Origin: Solimonas sp.
GTDB taxonomy: Bacteria; Pseudomonadota; Gammaproteobacteria; Nevskiales; Nevskiaceae
Direction: 5' to 3'
Assembly (NCBI GenBank): GCA_030149365.1
Contig: JASBRP010000004.1
Location: 62,001-126,000 of the forward strand
Length of the DNA stretch: 64,000 nucleotides
The translations under genes were made by a program, and so were the position numbers. The first letter of the stretch is position 1. Each line of letters starts with the position of its first letter. Under the pieces are notes generated by a model. The model did no database searches, was not told the origin of the DNA, and saw only the letters and a list, made by a program, of their open reading frames with translations. This document shows, piece after piece, positions 24,055-34,464 of the stretch.

Positions 24055-25212
24055 CTACGCGGCCTCGAGGATGGTGGCGATACCCTGGCCGCCGCCGATG
24101 CACTGGGTGGCCAGCGCGTAGCGCTTGCCCTCGCGCTTCAGCAACTGCGCCGCCTTGCCGGTGATGCGTGCGCCGGTAGCACCCAGCGGGTGACCCAGGG
24201 CGAGGGCGCCGCCGTCCAGGTTGACCTTGGACCGGTCGATGCCCAGCTCGCGCAGGCAGGCCGCGGCCTGGCTGCCGAAGGCTTCGTTGATCTCGACGAT
24301 GTCGATGTCCTCGATCTTGAGGCCCGCGCGCTCCAGCGCCTTGCGCGTGGCCGGCACCGGGCCCATGCCCATCACCTCCGGGCCGCAGCCGGCCACCGCC
24401 ACGGCGCGGATGCGCGCCAGGATCTCCAGGCCATGGCGCTGGGCGAAGTCCTCGGAGCAGACCAGCACGGCAGCGGCGCCGTCGGTCAGCGGCGAGGAGG
24501 TACCGGCGGTGACGCTGCCGTCGGCGCGGAAGGCGGGCTTGAGTCCGGCGAGGCCTTCCAGCGTGGTCTGCGGGCGCAGGCAGCCGTCGCTGTCGACCAA
24601 GCCGTCGGCGGTCTGTACCGGCACGATCTCGCCGGCCAGGCGTCCCTCGACCTGCGCCGCGGCGGCCTTCTGCTGCGACTCCAGCGCCAGCAGTTCCTGC
24701 TCGGCGCGCGGCACGCCGAAGCGCTGGGCGACGTTCTCGGCGGTCTCGCCCATGGTGATGTAGGCCTCGGCCTGGAACTCCGGGGCGTCCACGCCCGGCT
24801 GGCGGAAGCGCGGATTGGGCGAGGCGTTGAAGCCGCCCTGCGGCACGCGGGTCATCGACTCCACGCCGGCGCAGATGAAGGCCTCGCCGGCGCCGATGGC
24901 GATCTGGCCGGCGGCCATGTGGATGGCGTTCATTGACGAGCCGCAGAAGCGGTTGATGGTGGCGCCGCCGACCGACTCGGGCAGCCCGGCCAGCAGGCCG
25001 GCGATGCGCGCGATATTGCTGCCCTGCTCGGCCTCGGGGTAGGCGCAGCCCATGATGACGTCCTCGATCAGCGCGGGATCGAGCCCGGAGCGTTCCACCA
25101 GGGCCTTGATCGCCACGGCGGCGAGATCGTCCGGGCGCGTGCCGGCGAAGCGGCCCTTGCGCGCGAACTGGAAGGGGGTTCGGACATACCCGGCAATGAC
25201 GGCGTTGGTCAC
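24055..25212 (-). CDS. Acetyl-CoA C-acyltransferase (thiolase)
   Basis: 385 aa, degradative or biosynthetic thiolase. Active-site Cys in TINRFCGSSMNAIH (about Cys89), His in [13 protein letters not shown] and the second Cys in TQCIGGGQGIA; NEAFGSQAAACL is also present. It cleaves 3-ketoacyl-CoA with CoA, or condenses two acyl-CoAs. It follows the SDR gene by 27 bases and precedes the TetR gene by 29, giving an SDR-thiolase-TetR-DUF2721 transcription unit. An SDR next to a thiolase suggests handling of 3-hydroxy/3-ketoacyl-CoA, but the exact substrate cannot be read from sequence. Confidence 0.93.
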   Translation of the reverse strand: MTNAVIAGYVRTPFQFARKGRFAGTRPDDLAAVAIKALVERSGLDPALIEDVIMGCAYPEAEQGSNIARIAGLLAGLPESVGGATINRFCGSSMNAIHMAAGQIAIGAGEAFICAGVESMTRVPQGGFNASPNPRFRQPGVDAPEFQAEAYITMGETAENVAQRFGVPRAEQELLALESQQKAAAAQVEGRLAGEIVPVQTADGLVDSDGCLRPQTTLEGLAGLKPAFRADGSVTAGTSSPLTDGAAAVLVCSEDFAQRHGLEILARIRAVAVAGCGPEVMGMGPVPATRKALERAGLKIEDIDIVEINEAFGSQAAACLRELGIDRSKVNLDGGALALGHPLGATGARITGKAAQLLKREGKRYALATQCIGGGQGIATILEAA

Positions 25213-25239
25213 GGCTGTTCTCCTGTGGAAGATGAAGGG

Positions 25240-25935
25240 TTAACCGGCGTAGCTCGGCGGCTGGGCGTTCAGGCCCGCCTTCACCTGCCGGCTGATGTCG
25301 TCGGCCAGGGCCTCGATCTGGCCGGCTTCCAGCGCGGCGAGGGCGCTGGCGGCCACATCCGCGGGCGAGGTCTTGGGGGCGTCCACGCCGGCGACCATGT
25401 CGGTGTCGATGTAGCCGGCATGCACGCCGACCACTTCGGTGCCCTGTGCCTTGAGCTGGATGCGCGTGGCATTGGTCAGGGCCCAGGCGGCGGCCTTGGA
25501 GGCGCTGTAGCCGCTGGTGCCGGGCATGGCGATCCAGCTCAGCACCGACAGCATGTTGACGATGCCGCCACCGCCATTGGCGGCCAGCACCGGCGTAAAG
25601 GCGCTCGTGGTGTGGGCGATGCCGTGGTAATTGGTGTCCAGCTGGCGGCGCGCGTTGCGCTCGGCCTCGGCGGCGTTTTCGCCGTCGTCCAGGAAGATGC
25701 CGGCGTTATTGATCAGCAGGCTGACGTCGCCGCAAGCGGCTGCGGCGGCGGCGACCTGGTCGGGCTGGGTGACGTCGAGCTTCACCGGGATGACGCCGGG
25801 CAGGGTGACCGTGGACGGATCGCGGGCGGCGGCATAGACCTTCTTGGCGCCGCCGGCCAGCAGCGCCTTCGCAAAGGCCAGGCCGAGGCCGCGATTGGCG
25901 CCGGTGACCAGCGCGACGGAACCCTTGATCTTCAT
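25240..25935 (-). CDS. SDR family oxidoreductase
   Basis: 231 aa, classical short-chain dehydrogenase. Cofactor motif TGANRGLGLAFAKALL (TGxxxGxG), NNAG at about residues 77-80, catalytic Ser in NMLSVLSWIAMPGTSGYSASKAA with the YSASK pair, and a VHAGYIDTDMV substrate loop. NADP preference is suggested by the AARDPS after beta-2. It is the first gene of the unit and is preceded by a good sigma-70-like promoter with an overlapping palindrome. The substrate is unknown; the thiolase neighbour favours an acyl-CoA-related alcohol or ketone. Confidence 0.92.
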   Translation of the reverse strand: MKIKGSVALVTGANRGLGLAFAKALLAGGAKKVYAAARDPSTVTLPGVIPVKLDVTQPDQVAAAAAACGDVSLLINNAGIFLDDGENAAEAERNARRQLDTNYHGIAHTTSAFTPVLAANGGGGIVNMLSVLSWIAMPGTSGYSASKAAAWALTNATRIQLKAQGTEVVGVHAGYIDTDMVAGVDAPKTSPADVAASALAALEAGQIEALADDISRQVKAGLNAQPPSYAG

Positions 25936-25957
25936 GGTGACACTCCGGCTTTATTGG

Positions 25958-25971
25958 ATGATGAACATCAT
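25958..25971. promoter_or_regulatory. Operator-like palindrome at SDR promoter
   Basis: ATGATGAACATCAT, an inverted repeat with 6-base arms around AA, overlaps the start-proximal edge of the -10 region. A position like this fits repression by the TetR protein encoded at 23435-24025. Confidence 0.55.
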
Positions 25972-25998
25972 ATTATGGGTGTCATGTAATGGAATCAA
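25970..25998 (-). promoter_or_regulatory. Sigma-70-like promoter of the SDR-thiolase-TetR unit
   Basis: Minus strand TTGATT (25993-25998), a 17-base spacer and TAATAT (25970-25975). The start would lie about 30 bases upstream of the SDR ATG. Confidence 0.6.
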
Positions 25999-26053
25999 GG
26001 GGCGGGTGATTTGCCCTAATGCGGGCAGGGGACTGGCGCGGATATCGCGCCCC

Positions 26054-26166
26054 GTTCATCCCGAGTGCCGCGTAGCGGTGTATCGAGGGACGCGCTGACG
26101 CGGGCCGGTGGTGCCGGCGACGACGCCGGTCAGGTGCTGTGGTTCTTTGAGGGGTTATTTCGCCTA
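26054..26166. repeat. Dispersed ~100-bp intergenic repeat, copy 1
   Basis: Begins GTTCATCCCGAGTGCCGCG and ends at TTATTTCGCC. It is nearly the same as 36198-36296, but holds an extra block of about 16 bases (CTGACGCGGGCCGGTG). No protein is supported. Confidence 0.8.
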
Positions 26167-26177
26167 AGGGCGAGTCA

Positions 26178-26367
26178 CTTTTTCTTTGCGTGCCCAAAGA
26201 AAAAGTAACCAAAAAGAAAGGGCACCCTCCATCCGCGGCCCCGCTGAAGCGGGGCAACCTGCCTGGCGGGCGAGTGCGACGGGTCGGGCCCACAGGCCAT
26301 CCCTGGCCTGAGGCCCCTCGGCCGGACATCCTGTCCGGCTCGACCCTGCACTCGGCCGCCAGGCAGG
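26178..26367. repeat. Branched hairpin element adjoining the dispersed repeat
   Basis: Starts with the palindrome CTTTTTCTTTG / CAAAGAAAAAG (26178-26205), a repeat type known from many proteobacteria. A hairpin GCCCCGC/GCGGGGC follows at 26238-26255. Then comes a long-range stem pairing 26258-26277 with 26348-26367 (19 of 20 positions). Inside that stem sit two local hairpins: CAGGCCA/TGGCCTG (26293-26310) and GCCGGACA/TGTCCGGC (26321-26339). Reading frames across it are by-products of its composition. Confidence 0.75.
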
Positions 26368-26470
26368 CGCTACTGGAAGGGGACCCGGTACGTCAAAAGC
26401 ATTCGCTTGCGCTCACGAAGACTTGGCAGGGTGATTCCAGGGTTTCTTGTCTGATCTTCGCTATGTTCAG
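26368..26470. other. Non-coding tail of the branched element
   Basis: About 100 bases between the branched element and the TetR terminator, probably part of the same intergenic element. No gene or promoter was recognised. Confidence 0.4.
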
Positions 26471-26506
26471 AAAAGAAAAACCCCTCTTCGTTGCCGAAGA
26501 GGGGTT
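26471..26506 (-). terminator. Intrinsic terminator of the second TetR gene
   Basis: Perfect hairpin AACCCCTCTTCG / CGAAGAGGGGTT with a GCAA-type loop (26479-26506), followed on the minus strand by TTTTTCTTTT. It starts 26 bases after the TetR stop codon. Confidence 0.9.
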
Positions 26507-26532
26507 CTCGGGAAACGGTATCGATCGCTACC

Positions 26533-27147
26533 TCACATCGGCTTCGCCAGCGCCCGCCACATCATCTCGAACAGCGGACCGGAGTTGGCGGTGAGCGGTT
26601 CTTTCATGCCGCGGTGGATGTACATCTGCACCAGGCGATTGGTGAAGCCCATGACGAAGTCGAGCAGGTACTTCTCGTCCACGTCATCCGCCAGGATGCC
26701 GCGCTCGCGGCCCTCGGAGAGGACCTTGATGAAGGTGTGGAACAGCTCGGGGTTGTGGTAGTGCTCCTGCTTGCGCCAGGTGTTCACGTACACCGAGCTC
26801 ATCTGCAGCTGCATCACCTTGGGATTCTTCTCGTAGAAATCCAGGCTCACCCAGAACACCTTGCGCAGGCGTTCCTTGTAGTCGGCGATGCCCTGGAGAT
26901 GATCGAGCAGGCGCTCCGCCAGTTTCTGCAGCCAGACGTCCAGGCAGGAGAACAGCAGGGCTTCCTTGCTGCCGTAGTACTTGTAGAGCGTCTGCAGCGA
27001 TACGTTGGCGCCACGGGCGACCTCGATCAGGCCCACGCGGTGGAATTCACGCTCGGAGAAGATGTCGAGCACGGTCTGCTCGATGCGGGCGCGGGTCTCG
27101 GGGTCGAGTCCCGCACGGTCGGCCACCACGGCTTCGGTTCGGCGCAT
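26533..27147 (-). CDS. TetR family regulator, probable repressor of the fad operon
   Basis: 204 aa. HTH region: ETRARIEQTVLDIFSEREFHRVGLIEVARGANVSLQTLYKYYGSKEALLFSCLDVWL, with the LQTLYKYYGSKE recognition helix typical of TetR proteins that control fatty-acid or acyl-CoA genes. The C-terminal domain is of generic acyl-CoA-sensing size. It is divergent from the thiolase-fadB-fadE operon, with about 200 bases between. That spacer holds two inverted repeats (27160-27175 and 27312-27327) as candidate operators. Local control of beta-oxidation is inferred from position. Confidence 0.88.
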   Translation of the reverse strand: MRRTEAVVADRAGLDPETRARIEQTVLDIFSEREFHRVGLIEVARGANVSLQTLYKYYGSKEALLFSCLDVWLQKLAERLLDHLQGIADYKERLRKVFWVSLDFYEKNPKVMQLQMSSVYVNTWRKQEHYHNPELFHTFIKVLSEGRERGILADDVDEKYLLDFVMGFTNRLVQMYIHRGMKEPLTANSGPLFEMMWRALAKPM

Positions 27148-27159
27148 GTCTGTTCACTG

Positions 27160-27175
27160 AGTAATGGTTGTTACT
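27160..27175. promoter_or_regulatory. Inverted repeat near the TetR start (candidate operator)
   Basis: AGTAATGGTTGTTACT: arms AGTAA and TTACT around six bases, 13 bases upstream of the TetR ATG. Possible autoregulatory site. Confidence 0.45.
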
Positions 27176-27311
27176 AGAAGCTTGCCGTCGCCCCATACGC
27201 AGCCGTATTGACCACGCGGGAACACGCCAGTAAGCTCGGTCCGCTTTCAATTCAGCCGGCGGGTTTCCGTATCTCTCCCGCCACGCCAATCCACGTTCCC
27301 GATCGGCCGAT

Positions 27312-27327
27312 GGTAATTTAAATTACC
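27312..27327. promoter_or_regulatory. Perfect 16-bp palindrome before the fad operon
   Basis: GGTAATTTAAATTACC is a perfect palindrome in otherwise G+C-rich DNA, 21 bases before the thiolase ATG. It is the best operator candidate for the divergent TetR protein, shares GTAA/TTAC half-sites with the 27160 repeat, and would block initiation or early elongation. Confidence 0.6.
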
Positions 27328-27348
27328 CAGCGCCGCAACGAGGTCTCC

Positions 27349-28554
27349 ATGAGCGAAGCATTCATCTACGACGCGGTGCGTACGCCGCGCGGCAAGGGCA
27401 AGAAGGACGGCAGCCTGCACGGCGTCACGCCCATCCACCTGGTCGGCAACCTGCTGACGGCGCTGCAGCAGCGCAATAACCTCGACACCTCCAAGGTCGA
27501 CGACGTGGTCCTGGGCTGCGTCACCCCGGTGGGTGAGCAGGGCGCGGACATCGCGCGCGTCGCCGTGCTGTACGCCAACTGGGCGGAGAGCGTGGCCGGC
27601 GTCACGCAGTCGCGCTTCTGTGCCTCGGGCCTGGAATCGGTGAACATCGCCGCGCAGAAGGTCATGTCCGGCATGGAAGACCTGGTCGTCGCCGGCGGCG
27701 TCGAGAGCATGTCGCGCTGGGCGATGGGCTCCGACGGCGGCGCCTGGGCCATGGACCCGCGCGTCAATCACATGACCGGCTTTGCGCCGCAGGGCATCGG
27801 TGCCGACCTGATCGCGACGCTGGAAGGCTTCTCGCGCCGTGACGTGGATAGCTTCGCGGTGGCTTCGCAGCAGAAGGCGGCCAAGGCGCGTGCCGAAGGG
27901 CGTTTCGCCAAGTCGCTGATCCCGGTGCGCGATCTCAACGGCATGGTCGTGCTGGACCATGACGAGTTCATCCGCGCGGAGGCCACGGTCGAAGGCATGG
28001 CGGGCCTCAAGCCTTCGTTCGAGCAGATGGGCGCGATGGGCTTCGACGCCACCGCCCTGCGCAAGTACACCACCATCGAGAAGATCGACCACGTCCACCA
28101 TGCCGGCAACAGCTCGGGCATCGTCGACGGCGCCGCGCTGATGCTGATCGGCAGCAAGAAGATCGGCAAGAAGCTGGGCCTGAAGCCGCGCGCGCGCATC
28201 GTGCAGACGGCGGTGATCGGTTCCGAGCCCACCATCATGCTCACCGGCATCGGCCCGGCCTCCAAGAAGGCCCTGGCCCGCGCCGGCATGAACGCTTCCA
28301 ACATCGACCTGTTCGAGATCAACGAGGCCTTTGCCGCGGTGGTGCTGCGTGCGCAGCGCGACCTGGGCATCGACCCGGCGCGCGTCAACGTCAACGGCGG
28401 CTCCATCGCCATGGGCCACCCGCTGGGTGCCACCGGCTGCGCCATCCTCGGCACCTTGCTCGACGAGCTGGAGCGCCAGGACAAGCAGCTGGGCCTGGCC
28501 TCGCTCTGCGTCGGTGCCGGCATGGGCATCGCGACCATCATCGAGCGTCTCTAA
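27349..28554 (+). CDS. Acetyl-CoA C-acetyltransferase / 3-ketoacyl-CoA thiolase (FadA-like)
   Basis: 401 aa. Thiolase hallmarks: [17 protein letters not shown] (nucleophile Cys), [26 protein letters not shown] (His) and [13 protein letters not shown] (second Cys). GAGG lies 6 bases before the ATG. It is the first gene of a three-gene plus-strand operon with the FadB-like and FadE-like genes and performs the thiolytic step of beta-oxidation. It belongs to the branch that pairs with the long FadJ/FadB-like partner rather than classic E. coli FadA (inference from sequence style). A REP pair separates it from the next gene. Confidence 0.93.
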   Translation: MSEAFIYDAVRTPRGKGKKDGSLHGVTPIHLVGNLLTALQQRNNLDTSKVDDVVLGCVTPVGEQGADIARVAVLYANWAESVAGVTQSRFCASGLESVNIAAQKVMSGMEDLVVAGGVESMSRWAMGSDGGAWAMDPRVNHMTGFAPQGIGADLIATLEGFSRRDVDSFAVASQQKAAKARAEGRFAKSLIPVRDLNGMVVLDHDEFIRAEATVEGMAGLKPSFEQMGAMGFDATALRKYTTIEKIDHVHHAGNSSGIVDGAALMLIGSKKIGKKLGLKPRARIVQTAVIGSEPTIMLTGIGPASKKALARAGMNASNIDLFEINEAFAAVVLRAQRDLGIDPARVNVNGGSIAMGHPLGATGCAILGTLLDELERQDKQLGLASLCVGAGMGIATIIERL

Positions 28555-28563
28555 CCGAACTCC

Positions 28564-28624
28564 TGTAGGAGCCGGCTTGCCGGCGACACGGCCACCGGCA
28601 GTCGCCGGCAAGCCGGCTCCTACA
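28564..28624. repeat. REP-type perfect inverted repeat inside the fad operon
   Basis: Two perfect 24-base arms (28564-28587, 28601-28624), each starting TGTAGGAGCCGGCTTGCCGG. Same family as 9053-9109 but with C/G changes that keep the inner mini-palindrome. Located between co-directional genes, so it may set differential mRNA stability or partial termination. Confidence 0.85.
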
Positions 28625-28641
28625 AAAAGAAGGAAAGCACC

Positions 28642-30771
<2,130 letters not shown>

Positions 30772-30884
30772 CGGCAAACCGCGGCCCGCCCGCTCCGTGC
30801 AAAACGCGGGGCGGGCGGCTTGCTGTCCGGGCATCTGGCAATGACCGATGGCCCGGAAGATTTCGTTTCAATTGGAGTCCCCCC

Positions 30885-33146
30885 ATGTTTGGCTTATTGA
30901 TGAAGTTCATGCAGGCCCAGAAGATCCTGCCGCAGATCTCCGATACGGAGCGGCAGGCCCTGGAAGCGGGCAGTGTCTGGATCGACGGCGAGTTCTTCGG
31001 CGGCAATCCCGACTTCCCGAAGATGCTGAAGGAGACCTACGGCCAGCTCAGCGCCGAGGAGCAGGCCTTTGTCGACGGCCCGCTGGCCGAGCTCTGCCGC
31101 ATGCTCGATCCCTACGAGATCGCGCGCACGCGCGTGGTGCCTGCCGAGGCCATCGACTTCATCAAGAAGCAGGGTTTCATGGGGCTGATCATCCCCAAGG
31201 AATACGGCGGCAAGGAGTTCTCGCGCCTGGCCGTGTCCACCATCATGCACACGCTGAGCCCGTATTCCTTCGTGGCCAGCGTGTTCGTGGTGATCCCAAA
31301 TTCGCTGGGCGCCGGCGAGCTGATCCACCATTACGGCACCGACGCGCAGAAGCAGCACTACCTGCCGCGCCTGGCCTCGGGCGAATACGTGCCCTGCTTC
31401 GGCCTGACCGAGCCGACCGCCGGCTCCGACGCCGCGTCGATCCGCGCCGAGGGCGAGGTGTTCAAGGATGCGGATGGCGAGGTGAAGATCCGCCTGAACT
31501 TCCGCAAGCGCTACATCACGCTGGCGCCGGTGGCCAACCTCTGCTCCATCGCCTGCCAGCTGCATGACCCGCAGAACCTGCTGGGCAAGGGCAAGCATCC
31601 GGGCATCACCGTGGTGATGGTGCACAAGGGAACGCCGGGCTTCACCAATGGCGACCATCACCTGCCCATCGGCGAGCCGTTCTACAACGGCCCGCTGATC
31701 GGCAAGGACGTGGTGGTGCCGGTGGACAACATCATCGGCGGCGCCGAGTACGCCGGCATGGGCTGGAAGATGCTGATGGAACAGCTCGCCGGCGGCCGCG
31801 CCATCTCGCTGCCCGCGGGTGCCATCGGCGGCATGAAGCAGGCGGCCGCGGTGGTGGGCCCCTACTCGGTCGTGCGCCAGCAGTTCGGCATGTCCATCGG
31901 CCAGATGGAAGGCGTGCAGGACAAGATCGGCAAGATCGCCGCGCTGACCTACATGTGCGAAGGCTCGCGTGTGTTCGCCTGCTCGGCGGTGGATCGCGGC
32001 ATCCAGCCGCCGGTGACCTCGGGCGTGCTCAAGTGCTACACCACCGAGCTGTCGCGCGAGCTGATCACCGACGCCATGGACGTGTTCTCCGGCGCCGGCG
32101 TCATGCAGGGCCCCAACAACATCCTCGGCTCCGGCTTCGCGTCCTCCCCGGTGGGCATCACCGTTGAGGGTGCCAACATCATGACCCGCACGCTGATGAT
32201 CTTCGGCCAGGGTGCCACGCGCTGCCACCCCTACGCGCTGAAGGTGGTGGAAGGCGTGGAGACCGACAACGTGCCGCTGTTCCGCGAGAACCTGGTGGGC
32301 TGGATCGGCCACTTCGTCGCGGGCATCGTCCGCAGCGCCGTGCGCGGCTGGACCCGTGGCCTCACGGTGAAGGTGCCGGACGTGGCGGTGGAGACGCGCG
32401 GCTACTACCGCCGCCTCGGCTGGTCGGCGGCGCGCTTCGGCCTGCTGACGGACCTGGCGATGTTCTGCATCGGCGGCAAGCTGAAGATGCGCGGCAAGCT
32501 CACCGGCCGCTATGCCGACGCGCTGGCCTGGCAGCTGCTGGCTTTCTCGGCGCTGCGCCGCTTCGAGGCCGAGGGCCGCCGTCCGGAAGACCTGCCCCTG
32601 GTGCGCTACTCGGTGGAGTATTCGCTGGCGCAGGTGCAGAAGGCCTTCGAGGGCATCTACGCCAACTTCAACGCGCCGGTGCTGGGCTTCGTCATGCGTA
32701 CGGTGGGCTCCTGGTGGCTGCGCGTGAACCCGGTGGGCAAGCTGCCGGCCGACGACCGCTCCGCCGCCGCCGCGCAGACCATACAGCGTTACGACGCGCA
32801 GTACCGCCGCCTGACCGAGGGTGTGTTCGTGCCCGCCGGCGGCAAGAGCGCTTCCAGCCGCCTGCTGCAGGCCTTCCGCCTGCTGGCGGATGCCGAGAGC
32901 GCGCTGTCGCGCATCTCCCGCGCCCAGCGCGAGAAGAAGCTGGCCCGCGGTGCCGCTGCCGAGGTGGCGCCCAAGGCCGCCGAGCTGGGGCTGATCAGCG
33001 TGCAGGAAGCGCAGCTGGTGGCGGACGCCCAGGCGGCACGCCTGGAGGCGATCGAGGTGGATGTGTTCAAGCCGGAAGCCTTCTTCGCCACGGCCAATGC
33101 CGAGGCGGCGCAGGATCGCGGCTTCAAGCTCGCCGCCAACGGCTGA
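30885..33146 (+). CDS. fadE: Acyl-CoA dehydrogenase, FadE type with DUF1974 C-terminus
   Basis: 753 aa from ATG at 30885, with GGAG 7 bases upstream; the open frame continues far upstream through the previous gene and is not used. FAD-dependent first step of beta-oxidation. Typical segments: PKEYGGKEFSRLAVSTIMHTL, CFGLTEPTAGSDAASI, NFRKRYITLAPVANL, GMGWKMLMEQLAGGRAISLPAGA, GQMEGVQDKIGKIAALTYMCEGSR, VFSGAGVMQGPNNILGSG. The last about 250 residues match the DUF1974-type C-terminal region of proteobacterial FadE. It is slightly shorter than E. coli FadE because of a shorter N-terminus without membrane helices. Last gene of the fad operon. Confidence 0.93.
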   Translation: MFGLLMKFMQAQKILPQISDTERQALEAGSVWIDGEFFGGNPDFPKMLKETYGQLSAEEQAFVDGPLAELCRMLDPYEIARTRVVPAEAIDFIKKQGFMGLIIPKEYGGKEFSRLAVSTIMHTLSPYSFVASVFVVIPNSLGAGELIHHYGTDAQKQHYLPRLASGEYVPCFGLTEPTAGSDAASIRAEGEVFKDADGEVKIRLNFRKRYITLAPVANLCSIACQLHDPQNLLGKGKHPGITVVMVHKGTPGFTNGDHHLPIGEPFYNGPLIGKDVVVPVDNIIGGAEYAGMGWKMLMEQLAGGRAISLPAGAIGGMKQAAAVVGPYSVVRQQFGMSIGQMEGVQDKIGKIAALTYMCEGSRVFACSAVDRGIQPPVTSGVLKCYTTELSRELITDAMDVFSGAGVMQGPNNILGSGFASSPVGITVEGANIMTRTLMIFGQGATRCHPYALKVVEGVETDNVPLFRENLVGWIGHFVAGIVRSAVRGWTRGLTVKVPDVAVETRGYYRRLGWSAARFGLLTDLAMFCIGGKLKMRGKLTGRYADALAWQLLAFSALRRFEAEGRRPEDLPLVRYSVEYSLAQVQKAFEGIYANFNAPVLGFVMRTVGSWWLRVNPVGKLPADDRSAAAAQTIQRYDAQYRRLTEGVFVPAGGKSASSRLLQAFRLLADAESALSRISRAQREKKLARGAAAEVAPKAAELGLISVQEAQLVADAQAARLEAIEVDVFKPEAFFATANAEAAQDRGFKLAANG

Positions 33147-33164
33147 GTTGCAGCGCTGCAAATG

Positions 33165-33198
33165 AAAAAGCCCCGGTGAGAACCGGGGCTTTTTTTTG
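33165..33198. terminator. Bidirectional terminator between fadE and the SMP-30-like gene
   Basis: Hairpin AGCCCCGGT / ACCGGGGCT with A-run on the left and an eight-base T-run on the right, so it can end both convergent transcripts. Confidence 0.92.
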
Positions 33199-33207
33199 TG
33201 CCGACGC

Positions 33208-34272
33208 TCAGGGCGTCTTCATGCGTCCGATGGCCGGATGCGACAGGCTGCCGAAGTACAGCCACTCTCCGCTCTGCTCCACGCTGGTGATCGGGCCAAA
33301 GGCACCGGGGCCGTCGTACTGCAGGTTCTCCACCACCTTGCCGTCCAGGTCCAGGCCCAGGGCGAAGGCCTGGATCTTCGGCTTGGGATGGATCGACTCC
33401 GGCAGGCGCTGGATGATCTTGCGCATCGTGGGATGCGGCAGCATGCGGTCCAGGTCCGGCAGGCGCGGCGCGTAGATCGCCACCCAGATGCGGTCCTTGC
33501 CGTTGAAGCTGAGGTTATCGGGGAAGCCCGGCAGGTTGTCGATCAGCACGTCCACCTGGCCGGCCTTGTCGCCCTTGAGCCACAGGCGGCTGACCTGGTA
33601 GCGCGCGGTCTCGTCGAACAGCAGGTAGTCCTCGTTGGGGCCCAGTGCCACGCCGTTGGGGAAGTACAGGCCGTCCTTCAGCACCGTGGTCTCGCCGGTC
33701 GTGCGGTCATAGCGCAGCAGGCGGCCGCTGCCGCCGTGCTCCAGCACGTCGGACATCAGTTCATGGATGCCGAAGCGTGCCGAGGCGTCGGAGAAGTACA
33801 GCGAGTTGCCGTCGGCGGACACGTCCACGTCGTCGACGAAGCGGAAGGGCTTGTCGCCGGCAGTGGTCGAGAGCACCTTCACCTGGCCGTTCTCGATCTG
33901 CACCAGGCCCTTGTCGGCGTCGGCCACGTAGATTTCGCCACCGGGGCCGATGGCCATGCCCAGCGGGCGTCCACCGGTGTTGGCCAGCTCGTCGAGCTGG
34001 CCGCTGGCCGGGTCCAGCCGCACGATGCGGCCATCGAGATAGCCGGCGTAGACCCGGCCCTCGCGGTCCAGGGCCACGCCCTCGGGGCCGTTGCCGGCGC
34101 CCACCGCGAGCTTCTGGATCGCCTTGAGGCGCTCATTCTTTTCATAGACGCCTTCCAGGGCCGGCGCCTGGGGCGGTGTCCAGGCCTGGGGATCAATGGG
34201 GGAGGGCGCCAGCGCCGCCCAGCCGAGCCCGCCGGCCAGCAGCACCACGACCAGCAGCAGCAGTTTTTTCAT
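33208..34272 (-). CDS. SMP-30/gluconolactonase / strictosidine synthase-like exported protein
   Basis: 354 aa six-bladed beta-propeller type. N-terminal uncleaved or Sec signal MKKLLLLVVVLLAGGLGWAAL. Propeller segments: GPEGVALDREGRVYAGYLDGRIVRLDP, GGRPLGMAIGPGGEIYVADADKGLVQI, FVDDVDVSADGNSLYFSDASARFG, GLYFPNGVALGPNEDYLLFDETARYQVSRLWL, LPGFPDNLSFNGKDRIWVA. These match strictosidine synthase-like / APMAP-type lactonases. Probably a periplasmic hydrolase of unknown substrate. It is divergent from the acyl-CoA synthetase gene and convergent with fadE. Catalysis is inferred from the fold only. Confidence 0.82.
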   Translation of the reverse strand: MKKLLLLVVVLLAGGLGWAALAPSPIDPQAWTPPQAPALEGVYEKNERLKAIQKLAVGAGNGPEGVALDREGRVYAGYLDGRIVRLDPASGQLDELANTGGRPLGMAIGPGGEIYVADADKGLVQIENGQVKVLSTTAGDKPFRFVDDVDVSADGNSLYFSDASARFGIHELMSDVLEHGGSGRLLRYDRTTGETTVLKDGLYFPNGVALGPNEDYLLFDETARYQVSRLWLKGDKAGQVDVLIDNLPGFPDNLSFNGKDRIWVAIYAPRLPDLDRMLPHPTMRKIIQRLPESIHPKPKIQAFALGLDLDGKVVENLQYDGPGAFGPITSVEQSGEWLYFGSLSHPAIGRMKTP

Positions 34273-34464
34273 GATCCGGGTCTCCTCCCTCGAAAAGTTT
34301 CGAATGTCGCCGATTCTGCGCCAATCTGTCCCACGGATGGTAATAAAGGCCTGATTGTCCCTGCGGCCCTGTCTCGGAATGGGCCGCTTTGGCTACACTC
34401 CCCCCAGTCCTAGCCGGCCGCCCGCGGTGCCCGGCCATAACGATCTACTAGATAGGGGAAGGAA

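Noticed and set aside
26190..26594. 134-codon ORF across the branched intergenic element
   Set aside because: Composed of hairpin arms and terminator sequence; no start signal or protein-like pattern.
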